Shown here piece after piece: positions 1 to 14,281 of a stretch of DNA of 64,000 nucleotides. The DNA is taken from positions 374,661-438,660 of the forward strand of contig MU278363.1 in NCBI GenBank assembly GCA_022385755.1, in the 5' to 3' direction. Positions within the stretch are counted from its first letter, which is position 1; each line of letters begins with the position of its first letter. The position numbers and the translations under genes are program-made. The DNA is from Trametopsis cervina (lineage: Eukaryota > Basidiomycota > Agaricomycetes > Polyporales > Irpicaceae). Under the pieces are notes generated by a model, which saw only the letters and a list, made by a program, of their open reading frames with translations, was not told the origin of the DNA and made no database searches.

Positions 1-3000
1 CGTTGCATGAGAGGTAAAGCGTGAGTAATTACGAATTACCTTTCGAATGCGAGAAAATATGCGACCGCGAACATTGATGGACGACAGTGACGACATCGTG
101 TCAGCAACAATCTCACACCTCTGCGAGCCAATACCTCCGTCAATAGCCGCACGCAGCAATTCGTCCAAGACCGCGTTGACCAGGTCACTTTCCAGTCTAC
201 CTATCTCGGCCCAGATGTATTTCTGGCCAACGGCGTGAATCTGCCAAACAAATAAGGAATCGAGGCCGACCAGTGTATCAGTACACGAACCTCCTGGTCC
301 GTCATAGTAAGGTCGATGAGGACGCGAATACAGTCTCGTAATCGCGCTCCGGATTGCTCATGTAACCTGCTGGCTGGATCCGTGAACTTCGGCAGATTTT
401 TGATCCACGGGCTCATATATTGTAATGAGTTGATGCGTTGCGATACCGACGATTTGCTCATGCTTGCTGTGACTTCTTGAATAAAGTCTAAGGTCAGCTG
501 GGGAGCAAATCCTGCAAGCTTTTCGCTAAGTTGGGTCACGAAAGGACCAGCTCTTCCAGGAACAAATATAGCTGCAAGAGTGGGGAACATTCAGATGTGG
601 GCAATGAACCACGGTCGTTCATACCTTTAGTCGGAACCACTGGTTTCCCTTCGAAGTCCAGATACGTGCATACCGCACAAAGAAGATCATACGACGCAAT
701 ACGCAACTCTTCGTTGTCACTGCCAATGTTGACCATACCCACATGCAGCAGAGTTGCAATGACACTTGAGAGCTTGAAGAACCTCTCGGAACCAGGAACG
801 GGCGTGTTTATCAGGTTTCCTTTAGCGGCACGGATATTCTGCAAGTATACAGTGATGAACATTATACGGCTTTGGAGATATTTTCGCAAATACCTTAACA
901 ATTATGTCTCGGAATGGAGATGTGAAGAACATTGTACTCCCGTGGCGAATCTTGCGAATGATGAACTCATGTGTGTCATGGCTTATGGAAACATTGTAAA
1001 TGTCGCTTATGTCGGTCAGTGGTATGATTTCAGTAGCTCGGCACGATAGGGTGTTGTTGATGGGCGTTGTCTTCAGCTAAGAAAGCCGTCAGCCATGCTC
1101 CAAAGCAGCTTCGGTATCACACACAGTAACAATCCGAAGATGAGTACCCGCAACCCGCAACGTAACTGGGACGCGCATAGGATGGTTCATGCGCATGTAC
1201 ACCTCTTCATATTCTTCGTATTCTTCTTCCTCCTGATCAACTGCGCACAGTCAGCCCCATCGTACCAGTGCGGGGAAAATACACATACTAGCATACTGCA
1301 AGGAAGGCATAGTCGTGCTTGCGGGATAGTTACGCAGCAACTCCGCAATTGAGGTATGCATCGTGTATTGAAGAGAAAGGGATGCGCCTTTTTCATCACA
1401 GTTAGAAGTGGTGGATCTCAAATGTTTAGAGGTACTCACCGTTTGTGAGGTTATACAATCGACGCATGTACCTCAATGCCAACGCATTTGGGTTTAGGTT
1501 ACGAGATACACGATAACGTCTCCGAATATCCACAGGCAAGATCTCGTAGGCAAATTTCAACCAATGAGTAGGAATCTGCGAACTTTGCGAGAATGCTGTC
1601 CAATCGAAGATGATGTCGAACGGCAAGCCCTCATATGGACGGGACGTAACGATCTATAGCACAGTTATTTGGTGAAAACGTACAAGTACGAGATGAAGTC
1701 TTACCTTGAAGCAATAATACAGGAGTAGTTCCAAGTCCAAGACCTCTACGTCGATTTTCGAGACAGAGAGAACAAACGCCGCGGAGTCCTATTGATCGTT
1801 GTAAGTTTGCTCTATCCAACCATAGATAAACGAACCCTCATGGTCACAGGGACGAATAACTGCTGGACAGCGGTCGTATCCCGGTGACTGTACCTGGACA
1901 TGAGGTCCAGATATTCTGGGTGCTCTTTGCTGGACAATGTCGACATCACCGGTATGACAGAGGATTGAGTCGTATCCACCAGAGCATTGCATATCGAATT
2001 CCATAACCGCTTGCCCGCCCCCGTAGCATCGTCCGTGTCATCATCCTCAGGCTGTGTGCTACTCAGCAGTTCCTTACCGACTTTGTCCGCATGTTTGTCG
2101 AAGAAGCGATGCACCACAATGACATCAGTGTCATCGTACGCAGTGTCTAACCACTCTTCTTGTTCGTCTTCAGGTGGCGTATATTTCTGACATTTCGTCA
2201 GCGTCCACAGTCACCAATGAAAATGCACGGCATACGTTGACGTCGCTCAGGAACCGCGTGATATTGACAATGTTGGCCCTAAGGAAATCGTTGAGGGGAG
2301 TCATATGTGCCTCTTTGCCGAAGAAGATATTGTTGGCAAGATTTTGGACTATCTTTGCGATGTTCATGAGACCGCGGCGAATCACAGGATCCGAGGGGAT
2401 TTCCACATCTACGAGCGATGGATTCACGATGGCCGGCGAAATAAATCTTGTGTGATGTTGTCAGTCAAATAAGAAAGGGTAGCCTCATATGTTGGCCAGT
2501 TAGCATTACCGAAGGAATATGAATGCACCCAGGGCAGAGAACTTCGCTTCCGGCCAGACGTCGTTACTGGGACAAGTGATGCGTCAGAGTCATAAGGTAT
2601 CGAGATATGACTGGAGCATACACAGCCTTGCCGATATGGGCACAGATCTCACGGAACATACTAAGCATCACCATTAGGAAGAGTGTTAGGCGATTGGAAG
2701 GTAAGATGCTTACGAAGGAAACGCTGGAGTTGAAGCAGATATGATTTCCAAGAACGAAGCTGCCACGAGCTCCAAGTCCCTCTGGTTCTGAGCGGGATTC
2801 TCGATGGGGCCTTTCGCAGGATCCAGGTCATAGCTGTGGCCAGGCGGCAAAGACGACATTGTCTTCACGAGAGGGATGATCAACTTCCTCAGATAGTTAT
2901 ATCCGTAGATTCGAGCAAATGCTGATAGGAAGCGGGTGCATGTCGAATTACTTCGGAACAACGCGGCTTCGTTCTCTATGTGCAGCCAAGTAATGAGACA

Positions 3001-6000
3001 GGAGCATATGTAAGCTAGTTAGAAAAGCTAACCAGTCTCTTTGATTTCTCGATCAATCATTGTCTTCAAGAGAGCCATCAACGACGATCTTGTATCGAAC
3101 ATGTTCAGCAATACGTTGATGATTTGGTCAACATCCGAGGGGGGACAGACTGAGCATATGGCGAGTGCCAAGCCGGTCTGATCATCCAATAAGCGGAATC
3201 GAACTTGCATTCAGTGTCTTATACTCACATCCGCGCCTTTAATCAGCTACGGAAGGTTAATGAGCATAGATTCAGGGTAGCAACGCGCATGACATACCTC
3301 AGTCAGTTTGCTATGCTTGGCCGCACTGTTTTGAATGACCTGTGGCTCAAATTGGATACCTTTCGCGACTACCCGAGCAAAGACATGGGCAAATATGATA
3401 CGCTGGGCAGGGTCAGCGACGTCAGTCATAGGTAGACACTGTTTGACTCCAATCTCCGTGTTTGCAGTAATTAATGCTGCCATGCCGTTAATGATCATTT
3501 CACGGAAGTCAGTCTCCTTTCCGCTCCCGCGAGACTGAAACTATGTCAGGATGAAGAGTACGCGGTCTTGTGTCAACACGCACTTGTGAGAACGTTGTAT
3601 GCTCGGACATCCCGTCGTCCTGGTTCTGGAGAAAGTGTAAATGTTTGGATACCACTTGATATGATGAGAAGCTTACCATGGCCGCCTCAGGCCATCTGGT
3701 CAATTTGAGCAGGAAACCCATGTACTTATTGAAGTACCGAGCGACAGTGTGACCAGCTTCCTCTCCCGATGTGGCCTCTGTGGGGAGCAACTCCAAGCGG
3801 TCGAACAGCTTTACAACAGTCCGGACTGCGCTGATGTTCAAATCGCGTTGGGAAGGAGCTATTTCAGGGCCGTCCGAAACCTGTCGCGTGCAAATGTTAG
3901 CTCCGTACCGTTCGCTGAAAGAGGATGCCTACGTACAGTGCTCAACTCTCGCGTCCACTCGGTTATAAGGTCGGCCATCCCAATACGGGCGGCATTGTCG
4001 CGACGCACAGGGAACGATTCGCTTCTGTCGAGGAAGCTATCACACATTGCGCAGTACTTTAACTTCAAACGGAGGACCGATGGTTCTTGGAGACGAGTGA
4101 GCAGCCCGGCAACCTTCAAAAGGGTCGAGGTCACGTCGATGCCTCGCATCTCTTCACCGTCTGGTACATTTTCAATGATAACTTTGACGATCGAGATGAA
4201 CTGGTATATAATGTTAGCTCTGACATACCAAACCCACTGTGTCAAGACTACCTGATCCAGAAAGATGGCCAAGTGCTCCCACTCAATCGTCTCGCTCTCA
4301 GTTACTTGATGGAGGACGCTATTAATGACGCGTCAGTCTGGGGATGTCAAATCGACAGCAAGTACTCACCCGTCCAGATCGCGTAAAATACGAGGATAGA
4401 GGCGAGGGTGTGCTTCAGCACTCAAAGCCTCACGAGCCAGATCTCTAGCTTGTGAGCTGTCCGCAAGGAGAAGATTGATCAGCTCAGATATGAAATTCAT
4501 CAGCAAGTCGCTAGGATCCCGGAGAACGCGTAGCTGATCAGGTAGGTACCGAGGGGGGATAATGGCCGCAAGAGCGTGGGGATCGTGGCTTTCTCCAAGG
4601 CAACATGAGCCAAAGCTCGCAAGGAAGAGCGTCAGATTGTGCCACTGTGCTTGCCGTTGCTTGTGGCGAACAGGGTCAGTTAGTCCAAGCACTTAGAGAG
4701 TGATGATACAGTACCTCTATCGTAAGCGATTTATCGCCTGTGGGGAGCCCTTCGTCCGATGGGTCCATGGAATGACGGATGGCCATTTCGCCCAACGCGG
4801 CCCACCGCCAGTAACATTCTTCCCAAACAGCGACGTGCGCTGGCGACGGGATGGCCAGAAGGCGAATTAGCTTTCGGATACGCTTCTGGTCAGCAACTCG
4901 ACCTATTGAATACCATACCATATAAGTGAGAAGGGCGGCACAGGGTGGTTGCCACTCACCCAACACCAACGCTCTGGAATCGCCAAGCTGTTCATACACA
5001 GGATATCTCTTTGCCTTTTCCTCCTCAGTTATAAGATGCGAAGGCGCAGGGCCTTTCTGTCTCTCGGCACCTGCAATGAGACGTAGACATGACGATGCAG
5101 TTGCAGATACGAGGCGATCGGCTGAGGTAAGCGTCACCATAAACGCTATTTCAGCGATTGCGAATGCTGCCACTCTTTCAGGTGTAAGTTGTATGGTACG
5201 GACTTTCTCCTGAGTATATGGCATACACTTTGTCAATAGGCATCAATCAGAGAAAAGATATGTGCGACAAGACATACCAATGTGCTACGCGTGAAGCGGA
5301 ACAGGAGCTCATGAGCGAGTGTCATCCACATTCGCTGGGCTTCGAAGTCATGCCTGGCTACAAGAAGTCCCATCCCAAAAGCAGCCATGGTACCCGAGCT
5401 GATTGGTGACATACGTAAGTAAAGACCCAATTACTTAGGCTCAAGTTCCTTACCCAACGTTCATCATCCACCTGGCTCCATGTATGAACGATCGACTCTC
5501 GACCGGACTATTACGGACACCCTCTTGAATGTAGCGGATGGTCCGTGCAAAACTATACTTGAGGGAGTTATCGACAGTAGATTGCCAGGTTTCCAACGTG
5601 TGGGCAATCCACTGGGGCTCTTGAGCTAGGTCAAGACCCTCTAGGAACCAACTGACGTCTGCTCGCCATAGCGCCATGATGGCATGCAGAGCAAGTTCTC
5701 GATCAGGCAGGGTTTCAGTAGTATATCGTTTGGCCCTTGGACGATAGTTCGCCTTCTTCATCGTACCGGACGGATCAATCTCGCTTCGGTGGGATATAGC
5801 AGCCTGCAAGGGAGTGTGAGCAATATTGAAAGTATTCACATAGGAGTTCTAGGTACGTACTTGGTAAATGGAGTAGAATCTCGACATGGTCAGAGCTTTC
5901 AGATTGGTCAGGGGCCTCTGCCACTTGAGACGCGGAGACTACCCGGTTGCAATATGAGTAACTGCAATCCAAGACGGAAACATAGAGGCGTACTTCAGTA

Positions 6001-8168
6001 ATAAGAGTAATACAGGCCTTGATCGCCGAAATCTTCACCGCATCAGACATTTCAGGCTTCAGTGCTGTCTCAAACCAAGGCAGGCTTTCGCTTTCAGGTA
6101 AAAACCTAAAGACCGTCACCATTGCGTCTGCAACCAATGCAACGTCAATCTCGTCTGGGCTATCGTGGAACGGCTTTCGCTTATCGTCCTCAGAGTTCTC
6201 GAACCCGCGTGGCTGAGTGCCCCACTTGGAGAGCATGAGCTATAGTAGTTGTCAGACGTCGTTCGGGCACCCAAGAATGTGGGAAGCCTACCTTGACTTC
6301 GTGAGCAATGTCCGCTGCCATAGCCTGAAGAGGAGACTCGTAGTCCCCTGGCTTTACTCGAGACGCGGCACGGCAGATGTCTAGCAAGCAGATTACAGCT
6401 ACTTCGTGACCCTTCGACGCACTTGACAATGCCCGTGTCATAGCTTCCACGAACCCACGTTCCTAGAGATATGTCATTAGTGGTTGAGTAGTTGAGGAAA
6501 CCACAATACGGACCCTTCTCCTTTGAGGGACCATCGGTACACCGACGGAATTGACACTGTACTCAGCCCTTATCCTATCAGAACTGATACACATCAACAC
6601 GGTGAGAGCAGGCCAAATGGCTGTCTTGTTACTGGTATCAACCTGATACAGCAGGTCAAACACGCGCTCAGGTGTGCCTTCCATTCGTCGATGCAGCAAG
6701 CTATCGTTGAATTCTTCGGGGTGAAATTCGATCCAGTTCCATACAGCCGTACGGAGAGGGCCCGCGATAGCTATTTGGGCGTCTCGTCTCATGTTGACGA
6801 GTAATGATGACAACTCTTAAGGAGTATAAGATGAGAACCGCGATAATGAATGAAATAAGGCTACACACCGGTAAGCAACTGCACAAGCCGTATACGGTCC
6901 AAGTAGCAGTTCATCATGAGCCTGACGTCCATAATGTCGAAGTCTTCATCACTCGTACTAGCTAAGGCATGTATCTTGCTCTTGATGCGCGCAAAGACCA
7001 CAGGCCAATTCGACGCAGATAGATGGTAGACAATCCTGCCTGCAAACTTTGCCACAATCGTGCGGAGAGCGGACATTGAGCCACAAAGCACTGCCGATGT
7101 ACGCTCATAAAAGACGCTGTGCTGTGCGAACTGGGCGTAGGTGCGTATACTTGGCATTTGCGAGTCTTTGAAGCGCATGAACGAGGGTAGCTTCAGGTTG
7201 CCGCCACCGGCCTTCGGATAGTATGAACCTACGCTGGGTGGGATCGCAGGTCCTGCGTGAAAGATGTCCAATGAGGTTGTGACCTCGATAGATTCGACCG
7301 ACTCAAGGTCGTGGAAGGACGCGTTGAAGTTGATGTGGGCAGCAGACATGAGCCGTTGATGTTCAGGAACTGCTTCCCTTAAGAACACAGCCATGACATG
7401 CAGGATGTACTTTGCGCAGCTGTCATCCAACGGAGCAGGTTCAACCCACGGCGAGAACGACGCAAGCTGTTCGTATGATATTTGGCGGCCGCGACCCGAT
7501 GCCCGGGAACCCATTGGTGAATCTGGCGCATTCGACGCGACTGAAGGACCAGTGGAACCGTTGCGTGAGGCAGTTTCGTTCTGAAAATCATCGCTACGAC
7601 GTCGCCACCGTCCTGCCATCGCAATAGAGAGCACCTTGAGCAGGAAGACCACGGATTGTAGACCTGCCAAGGTGTTGAAGGTACCCTCGCTCTGTGTGTT
7701 ATGATGAGGTACATGTTCGCCGTTGGACGACTCATCTACGCACCCGAAGTTTGTCCAACCGCTCTGTGATTGCCCATGCTACAATGTCTAACGAGTCCCG
7801 CGAGATATCTACCAAAGATTCAACCGTCTGTTGTATGGCGTCGTCGTTCTCAAGGTCAGGAAGCGTTGTAAGGGAGTAATATGGTAGCTGTGCACCGATG
7901 TCAGTCCCATATGTAGACTTTGATGACGGAAATGTACCTTGTCCTTCAGCCTATTTACCAACGTGTCGACAATCTTGTGCTGAATATTGGTACCCCCGTG
8001 AGGCCCAGAGTTGGCATATGGTAGTGTGGTATGGCTGCCCATGCTGGTCGGCAATGAAGCTGGTGGTCCAGCGACACTGTGATTGGACCCGTTACTCCTG
8101 TGTACGCGCCCACTAGACGTGTTTGCGGAGGAGTAGTGTCCAGCGGCAGAAGGGCGTCGAGCAGGCAT
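1..8168 (-). CDS. Neurofibromin/Ira-type Ras GTPase-activating protein (3' end beyond left edge)
   Basis: Switches Ras off by stimulating GTP hydrolysis, upstream of cAMP/PKA and MAPK signalling. Reading right to left, the start is the ATG at 8168-8166, giving an S/G/N-rich N-terminus (MPARRPSAAGHY). Long helical-repeat sequence follows. The GAP domain lies at about 3210-2170. It includes ALFRSNS, which carries the arginine finger, then SAFARIYGYNYLRKL, FISPAIVNP and VEIPSDPVIRRGLMNIAKI. A Sec14-like segment is at about 1800-1430 (PFDIIFDWTAF, PTHWLKFAYEILP). The NF1-specific downstream region is near 590-40 (INSLQYMSPWIKNLPKF, ARLRDCIRVL, DELLRAAIDGG, SSINVRGR). The last exon in the window ends at a splice donor at 40/39, so the gene continues outside. 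Many short introns interrupt it. Exon joins were not all resolved. Family identity is firm. Confidence 0.93.
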
Positions 8169-10995
8169 TGGTATGATTTATTACTATTACTTATCAATCA
8201 CGTCCACTAGATGTCAAGATGGGCGCGTGACCTCAGTTGAGGGCTGGGGACCGTTTCGTCGAAGCTTTCGGTGTCGTTGCAGTGAAGTATGGCGTGGTAA
8301 TCGTCGTAGGTCTGCTTTATTTTGGTAGTCTGGGGCGAGAGCGTAATGACCGCGAGAAACGAATCCGAAGATCGCGAAAGCAGAAGAAGGCCGTGACAGA
8401 TCTGGTGACTTTGAGGGAAGATAAACCAAAAGAAATGACGGAGACAACAGGTACGCAAGGTGAGAGCGGTCAGACCGCGTGCGATAGCGTGGCCTACGCT
8501 GTCGTCGTCCTCTATAGCAGCAAGCAGCGAATACCACCAGTGCTCGATTCTGGTTATGTAAGCTGGGCGCCTTCACAAAACAGTTACCACATTCAGAAGT
8601 CGGTGTATAGCACATCGCTTCTCGCACACTACATACATGTTAGCGGTAGCAGAACGGCAATCGTGCAAGGAGATACTAAGTGTATATACATAAATATCCT
8701 CTCGCCATCCATTGAGATGCTTCATCGAAGGGCAGATAGCCTGACTGACAAAAAAACTAGGCGAGGTCAGACGACGAAATGCAGATATTAGGATGGAGAG
8801 GTCTACCTTGCGACATAGCCTCTTCGGATACTCCATGGTAATTCCTAAAATTATGTTGGGGCCAGGTTCTCCTCTCCTCCTGCGGGTCTCTGCCCAAATG
8901 ATCTGATGTTACCTTACCTACAAGTGTCACCAATTGTTGCCGACCCGAAGAGAGGTATCAATGATAGATGTATTATGTCAACCAAGCCACACGATATTTC
9001 GGTCTTCCTACAACAAGGAGCAGTTAAGATTCAACGCGCAAGTTGACAAGTGGCGCGTGAACGCGCTGCTAGGTTGCAAGCCAGACTGATCGCGGCCTTC
9101 GATGACAGCAGCAGTGAGAGAACAATAGGTTGCTACACTCTTGATTGGGGCACGGGGGTGCCAACACCTATATGAGAAGAAAGGGGAGACAGCATATACG
9201 GCCACAAAACGAGCATGAGCATTCGACATAGATAGGTGGACGAGTACGTTACCTATAGCCTGGGAATCTCCACAGCTCAAGAGGAAAGGCCGCAACGATT
9301 TTATCCGAATTGATGAACAGCATCACTCCCTACAGTCTTGTCGAGATTTATGGGACAAGCTGGTCGTTTATCCTAACATCAGTGGCAATCAGTGACTGGC
9401 ATCAGATCCGGACGCCACTTAGCAGAAAAGTTAGGAGAGACCTGCGTAAGCTGTCAAGGAGGATTCTCATCAACGTGTCGAGTGAGGACAATCAAGACAT
9501 TCTGGAACCATAATGTATGAGAAATACCGTGCTTCTCTGGTTATTGTCCACTGGGCTTTGGTTCTTGAAAGTGCGGATTCCGTATCGGTGGTGAACAACC
9601 GCTGGAGGAGGCTGAAGCCTCCAGTACCGAGCTTTGAACATCAGCTGAGTACGCTTCATCATAGCCGATCAGGGAACGCGACTCGAGATGGCCGAGTCCC
9701 GGTCTGCAATCAGTCACACATCTGATACAATACACGTACGTACGAGCATCGACGGTTTCGAGGTGTAAACATACACTCTGAATACGCATCGTTCCGCACC
9801 TGATACAAGGGCGGGGGTGGTAAGAAGCCGACGAAGACCACGCAACGGTGACGGTAATGGATTGAAGGATACCAGCGGCTGATCCGTTGACTTGGATTTC
9901 GCGTGCGAAAATCGTCGGAGCGTTACTATTGTTCAGAGCATTAAGCAAGGTGGCAAACATGGACCAAACATACACCATTCTCAGAGAGAGTATGCATGAG
10001 TGCATGAACGACCTCCAGTTGCACATACATCGGTGAGGGAATGCATTAGGATGATGCAGAGCTAGAATACGCGATATAGCGAGATGACAAGTAGGAGAAG
10101 GGACAAGAAATGGGGACGAGAGGATGGACCCACCTGGACCCACAATGAGGGTGACTGGAATTGATCGGGCGGCCTCTTGATTTTGAGCAAATCTGTACAT
10201 TAGATCGTGTCTTCGAATGGACATCTCCTTCGTGAGAGAGCGAAACAATAGAAGGTGCCTGGGAGAAATTGAACAATGAGAAAAGCCGCAGACAAGAGGA
10301 TGATCTGCAGAGATGTCACCTGAAACGGCTAGCCTACCAACCCTGAGCGCGGGTCGGACAAGTCATGGAAGGTAGCCAGGACTCTGCGCGCAGCCCTTGG
10401 CTACCTTGACCATATCGAGAAGCCTGAATAGAACCGTACACAGTGCGATCCTCATTGTTCTAGCCAGCAGTGGTCTGGTGGACGGGCGGAGTGCGATTAC
10501 TCTCCGACGGGAAAGCCCAAGACAAACTCCGCCACGCAATCATCCGCGGCTTGGCTTCTCTTCGTCCACCTCGCCCATCCACCACAGGTGCCCTTGTTCA
10601 CCAGATACGCAAGCCTCGTTGAAGCGTGGGCTTTATATTCTACGCACGCATACTCTACGACCGTGCCACTGCTATCGCTGTCGAATTCCCTCTGTGATCG
10701 CTCTCCACCGTTTGTCTTTGACCCGTCGTCGCTAGCTCTTTGCTGTTTTTTCCGCACCCCTCTTCTTGATACGTTTAACCACTTATATTCTGTCCAACCT
10801 GCGCCTACTCGGCTGCTCTTCCTGCGTATTTTGTTGACGACTTGCGCCGAACTGTAGTCGAAGACCCAAAACGAAAATCTGTGCATCTGCATCACGCCGG
10901 GAAACTCCTGACTTGCCTATCGATTTGTGCGTGGTCCACCTCTTCCGATCTCCACCTCTTCCATTCCGACGGGGGACCTTCTCCCAGCTCAAGAC
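8169..10995. other. 2.8-kb gap: RasGAP and Csx1-like promoters, no convincing gene
   Basis: No open frame here resembles a known protein. Both ends are presumably 5' leaders and promoters of the divergent RasGAP and RRM-protein genes. The right end (about 10560-10990) is pyrimidine-rich, as fungal leaders often are. Hydrophobic stretches occur on the minus strand between about 10330 and 9540 but in different frames. They could be a decayed membrane-protein gene or chance. A small inverted repeat (CTGGAGG ... CCTCCAG) sits near 9602-9624. Confidence 0.5.
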
Positions 10996-13900
10996 ATGTC
11001 ACGCCCGGACCCACACGCCGCCGAGTACGACTACCCCGTCTTCGATACCCGCGACTTCCCGCACAACCCGCCGCCCGTCCCCGGTCAAGGCCCCTACCAC
11101 GTCGGCGACCTCCCAAGAGACTTCTGGTCCCGCCGGGAGCAGCCCATCCCGCGGGACCACCGTGACCCCGCCAGCAGGGATGGCCCGCCCCCCAGCGGCC
11201 AGCCCGCCTACTACCACACCCCGACGGCGTCGCTGTCGTCTGGCCAGATGAACTCCATCATCGCGGGCACAGAGGGGCTCAGGCCAGCGAACGGTGTCCC
11301 CAATGTCGCACCGCGGATGTATGGCATGGGCGCAGTGGTGCACGGCATGGGAATGGGCGGCGGCGCGGGCGAGAGGGATGGGTGGAACCCGGCCGGTGGC
11401 ATGCACGGATCGGCGACATCAGGCGCGAACCCGGCGGGGACTGGAGCGACGATGCCGCCAACGGGCCCAAACAGCCTGAGCTCGGGCGGATACGTCGGAG
11501 GCGTGACAGGAAACAGTCATGTTAACAGGCCCCCTCAGCTCGTCACATCCATCACAAGCCCCCAAGTCCAACCGGCCTCCCAGCAGAGCTTGGTTCTCAA
11601 CCGTCACCACCGCGCGTCGCCTCCTCGTCCTCCCCACTCTTTTCAACCTAATCCGCCTCCCGCTTTCAACGAGCGCGACAGAGATACCCTTCGTGACGCC
11701 TTTCTCACTAGACAGTTTCAGCAGCAGACCTCCGGTCCAACTTCTGGTCCTGTTGTGAACGCGCAGCCTGCTTCCTTGCCATCTCCCACAAACCCATCAA
11801 CACCTCCACGCTCTACTCTCTGGTGGGGCGATCTCGAACCTTGGATGGACGAAGAGTACGCGAAACAAGTCTGCAACCTCATGGGCTGGGATCCCATTAG
11901 TATCAAGGTGCCTCGCCCCAACCCTGATCCCGTGACAGGCAGGCAGGCGAACAACCCAGGCTACTGTTTCCTTACCTTCCCTTCGCATATGCACGCCTCG
12001 TCGGTGCTATCTCAGGTGAACACTACTAGCGCTAATCCTGTCACGATGCCGAATTCGACAAAGCCCTTCACGATGAACTGGGCTTCCTCTGTCCCTACTG
12101 CGCCAGTCCCTGTTCCTTTCTCCGGTCCCACGATCTCCATCCCTGGGGCTCAGAACCCGCAGTACCCGAAAGAGTACAGCATTTTTGTTGGTGACCTCGC
12201 CCCAGAAGTGTCGAACTCTGACCTGGTCGCCGTCTTCCGCAACCCGGTCCTCGGATTACGGAATGACAGGGAGCCTCGCTTTATTCGCCCTTTCTTAAGC
12301 TGCAAGAGTGCCAAGATCATGCTCGACCCCGTTACAGGCGTGTCACGCGGCTATGGCTTCGTTAGGTTTGTCACTTATCGAAACATCTTGCGTTAACAGA
12401 CACTCAACCTACATGCTCTTAGATTCACTGACGAAGCAGATCAGCAGCGTGCTCTAATTGAGATGCATGGCCTCTACTGCCTATCGAGACCTAGTGAGTT
12501 TCCTACTTGAACTAGGGTAGACTACATTATTCACGAACGTTCGCTCTCGCAGTGCGCATATCTCCAGCTACCGCGAAGTTCAAGTCCATGGCGGGTATGG
12601 CTGGTATGGAGTTCTCACAGATGCCTTTCCCGCAAATGGTTCCCCAGATGTCCGGTCTATCTGATCAGCAGTCTCAGCCATCACAGCCACAGGGGTCTTT
12701 GCCATTACCTCCCACCAACAAGAGCGTTTCTGCGCCTTTGGCCTCCGCGTTGGGTTCGAATAACTCGCTCAGCACTGGTGGATCAGCTCCTTCCTTGAGT
12801 TCAACGTCTTCGACTTCGGCCTCCACGCTCGCTTCTGCTCCGTCAGATGATATTTTGAAGAGCGTCACGGCGTCTACCAGCATCAACAGCAATGCTGCTG
12901 GTATGGGTTCGAACAGTTCTGTTCCTGCTTCTATCTCGTCTGGACTGGCCCAGCAAACTCAAGATCAGCTGATGGCGCAGCGTTACAACATTCCGGAGGA
13001 GTCTTGGAAGCATCACGCTCAAGCTCGAGCCATCCTGTCGAACCTGATTGGTCCCAATGGGGAGCAGCTGACATCGTCGGACCCTTACAACACTACGGTG
13101 TTTGTTGGCGGACTCTCGCCGCTCATCTCAGAGGAGACTCTTCGTACATTCTTCGCTCCCTTTGGCGATATTCATTACGTATGTCAAATACCTCTTCAAT
13201 CTTGTGCCTAACTGACAATGTATCGATTTCCAGGTCAAAGTCCCCGTTGGCAAGCATTGTGGTTTTGTACAATTCGTCCGTAAGCCAGACGCTGAGCGAG
13301 CTATTCAGAAGATGCAGGGTTTCCCTATTGGTGGAAGTCGTATCCGTTTAAGTTGGGGGCGTAGCCAATGTAAGCAATACTGTCTCTCGTCTTTTGCACT
13401 GCTGACATCGGGTATCTACAGACAAGGCAGCACAGGCAGCGGCGCAGGCAGCCCAAGCAGCTGCCTTACAGGCGCAGACACAATATCAGGTTCAGATGGC
13501 TTCTCCGACTGCTCCTTCGCTAACTGCTGAGCAAGCTATGCAGCTCCTGGAGAAGTTTGGAATTGCGCAATTCTTGAACAACAATAACACGCATCCCAAT
13601 GCTGACAACGCCAACTCCGCCACGGATGAGCATGAAACGCATAGCCTCTCCAATGTCAACTCTCAGGCGAGTATGAGCGATGGACTTCACGCAGTCCCCA
13701 CTGCTTCGGAACAAGCTGCATTGGATATGCTGGTCCAGCAATTCGACGCTTTCGCACCCTCGTCGTTCGACCCAGAGCATCAAGGCGCGCCTTTCAACAT
13801 GTCGGCGTTCTCTCCCTTTTCCCCTGATCCCAACTACATGCCGGAAGGTTCCAAGGCCAGGGAAGGTATCCCGAGTCAGACTCAGTCGTATCAGTCTGCG

Positions 13901-14281
13901 TCTAAGGGTTATGCACCGTGGTATTCCTCGGGGCAGCAGGACTCAAAGGTGGCCGCAACTGGAGCCACCAGCGGCAAGGTATCGCCTACCTCTGCGCATC
14001 TGTCGAGACCAACTTCCGCGAGGGCTTTCGGCAACTTCCTCGGAGAGCAAAGTTCCTCTTTCCCCCCACCCAATCGTGCATCCAGCAGGGGAGAAGGTCC
14101 AATTGCAAGGCCAGAGCTTTCGAGGAGACCATCCCATGTTCTTCATGAGCAATACCCGTCGCACGAGCAGCGCGAACACGACTCGCTGCACGACCTGAAC
14201 GGTACGCTGGCCAGCCTCAACCTCGGAGACCGTGGTGTATCCTGGAAGACCAACGATGGCTCACTGTCCCCTTCGCCGTGA
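10996..14281 (+). CDS. Three-RRM RNA-binding protein, Csx1/Nam8/TIA-1-like
   Basis: Predicted post-transcriptional regulator that binds U-rich RNA; fission yeast Csx1 stabilises stress mRNAs and Nam8 acts in U1-dependent splicing. Five exons (10996-12365, 12423-12493, 12553-13178, 13234-13369, 13422-14281) sum to exactly 1,020 codons plus stop. RRM1 is at about residues 275-370 (TLWWGDLEPW), RRM2 at 393-495 (YSIFVGDLAPEV, RNP1-like GYGFVRF) and RRM3 at 660-735 (TTVFVGGLSPLI, CGFVQF). RRM2 is split by two introns. An Ala/Gln-rich stretch follows RRM3, and both ends are low-complexity Pro/Ser/Gly/Gln. An in-frame ATG 69 nt upstream (10927) is possible. I prefer 10996 because the conserved-looking MSRPDPH start follows a good AAGAC context. 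The intron between RRM2 and RRM3 contains no stop-rich ambiguity. Exact orthology (Csx1 versus Nam8) is uncertain. Confidence 0.9.

Noticed and set aside
8237..8791. 184-codon open frame on the plus strand
   Set aside because: Starts at a TTG, lies in the RasGAP leader region, and has no protein-like features.
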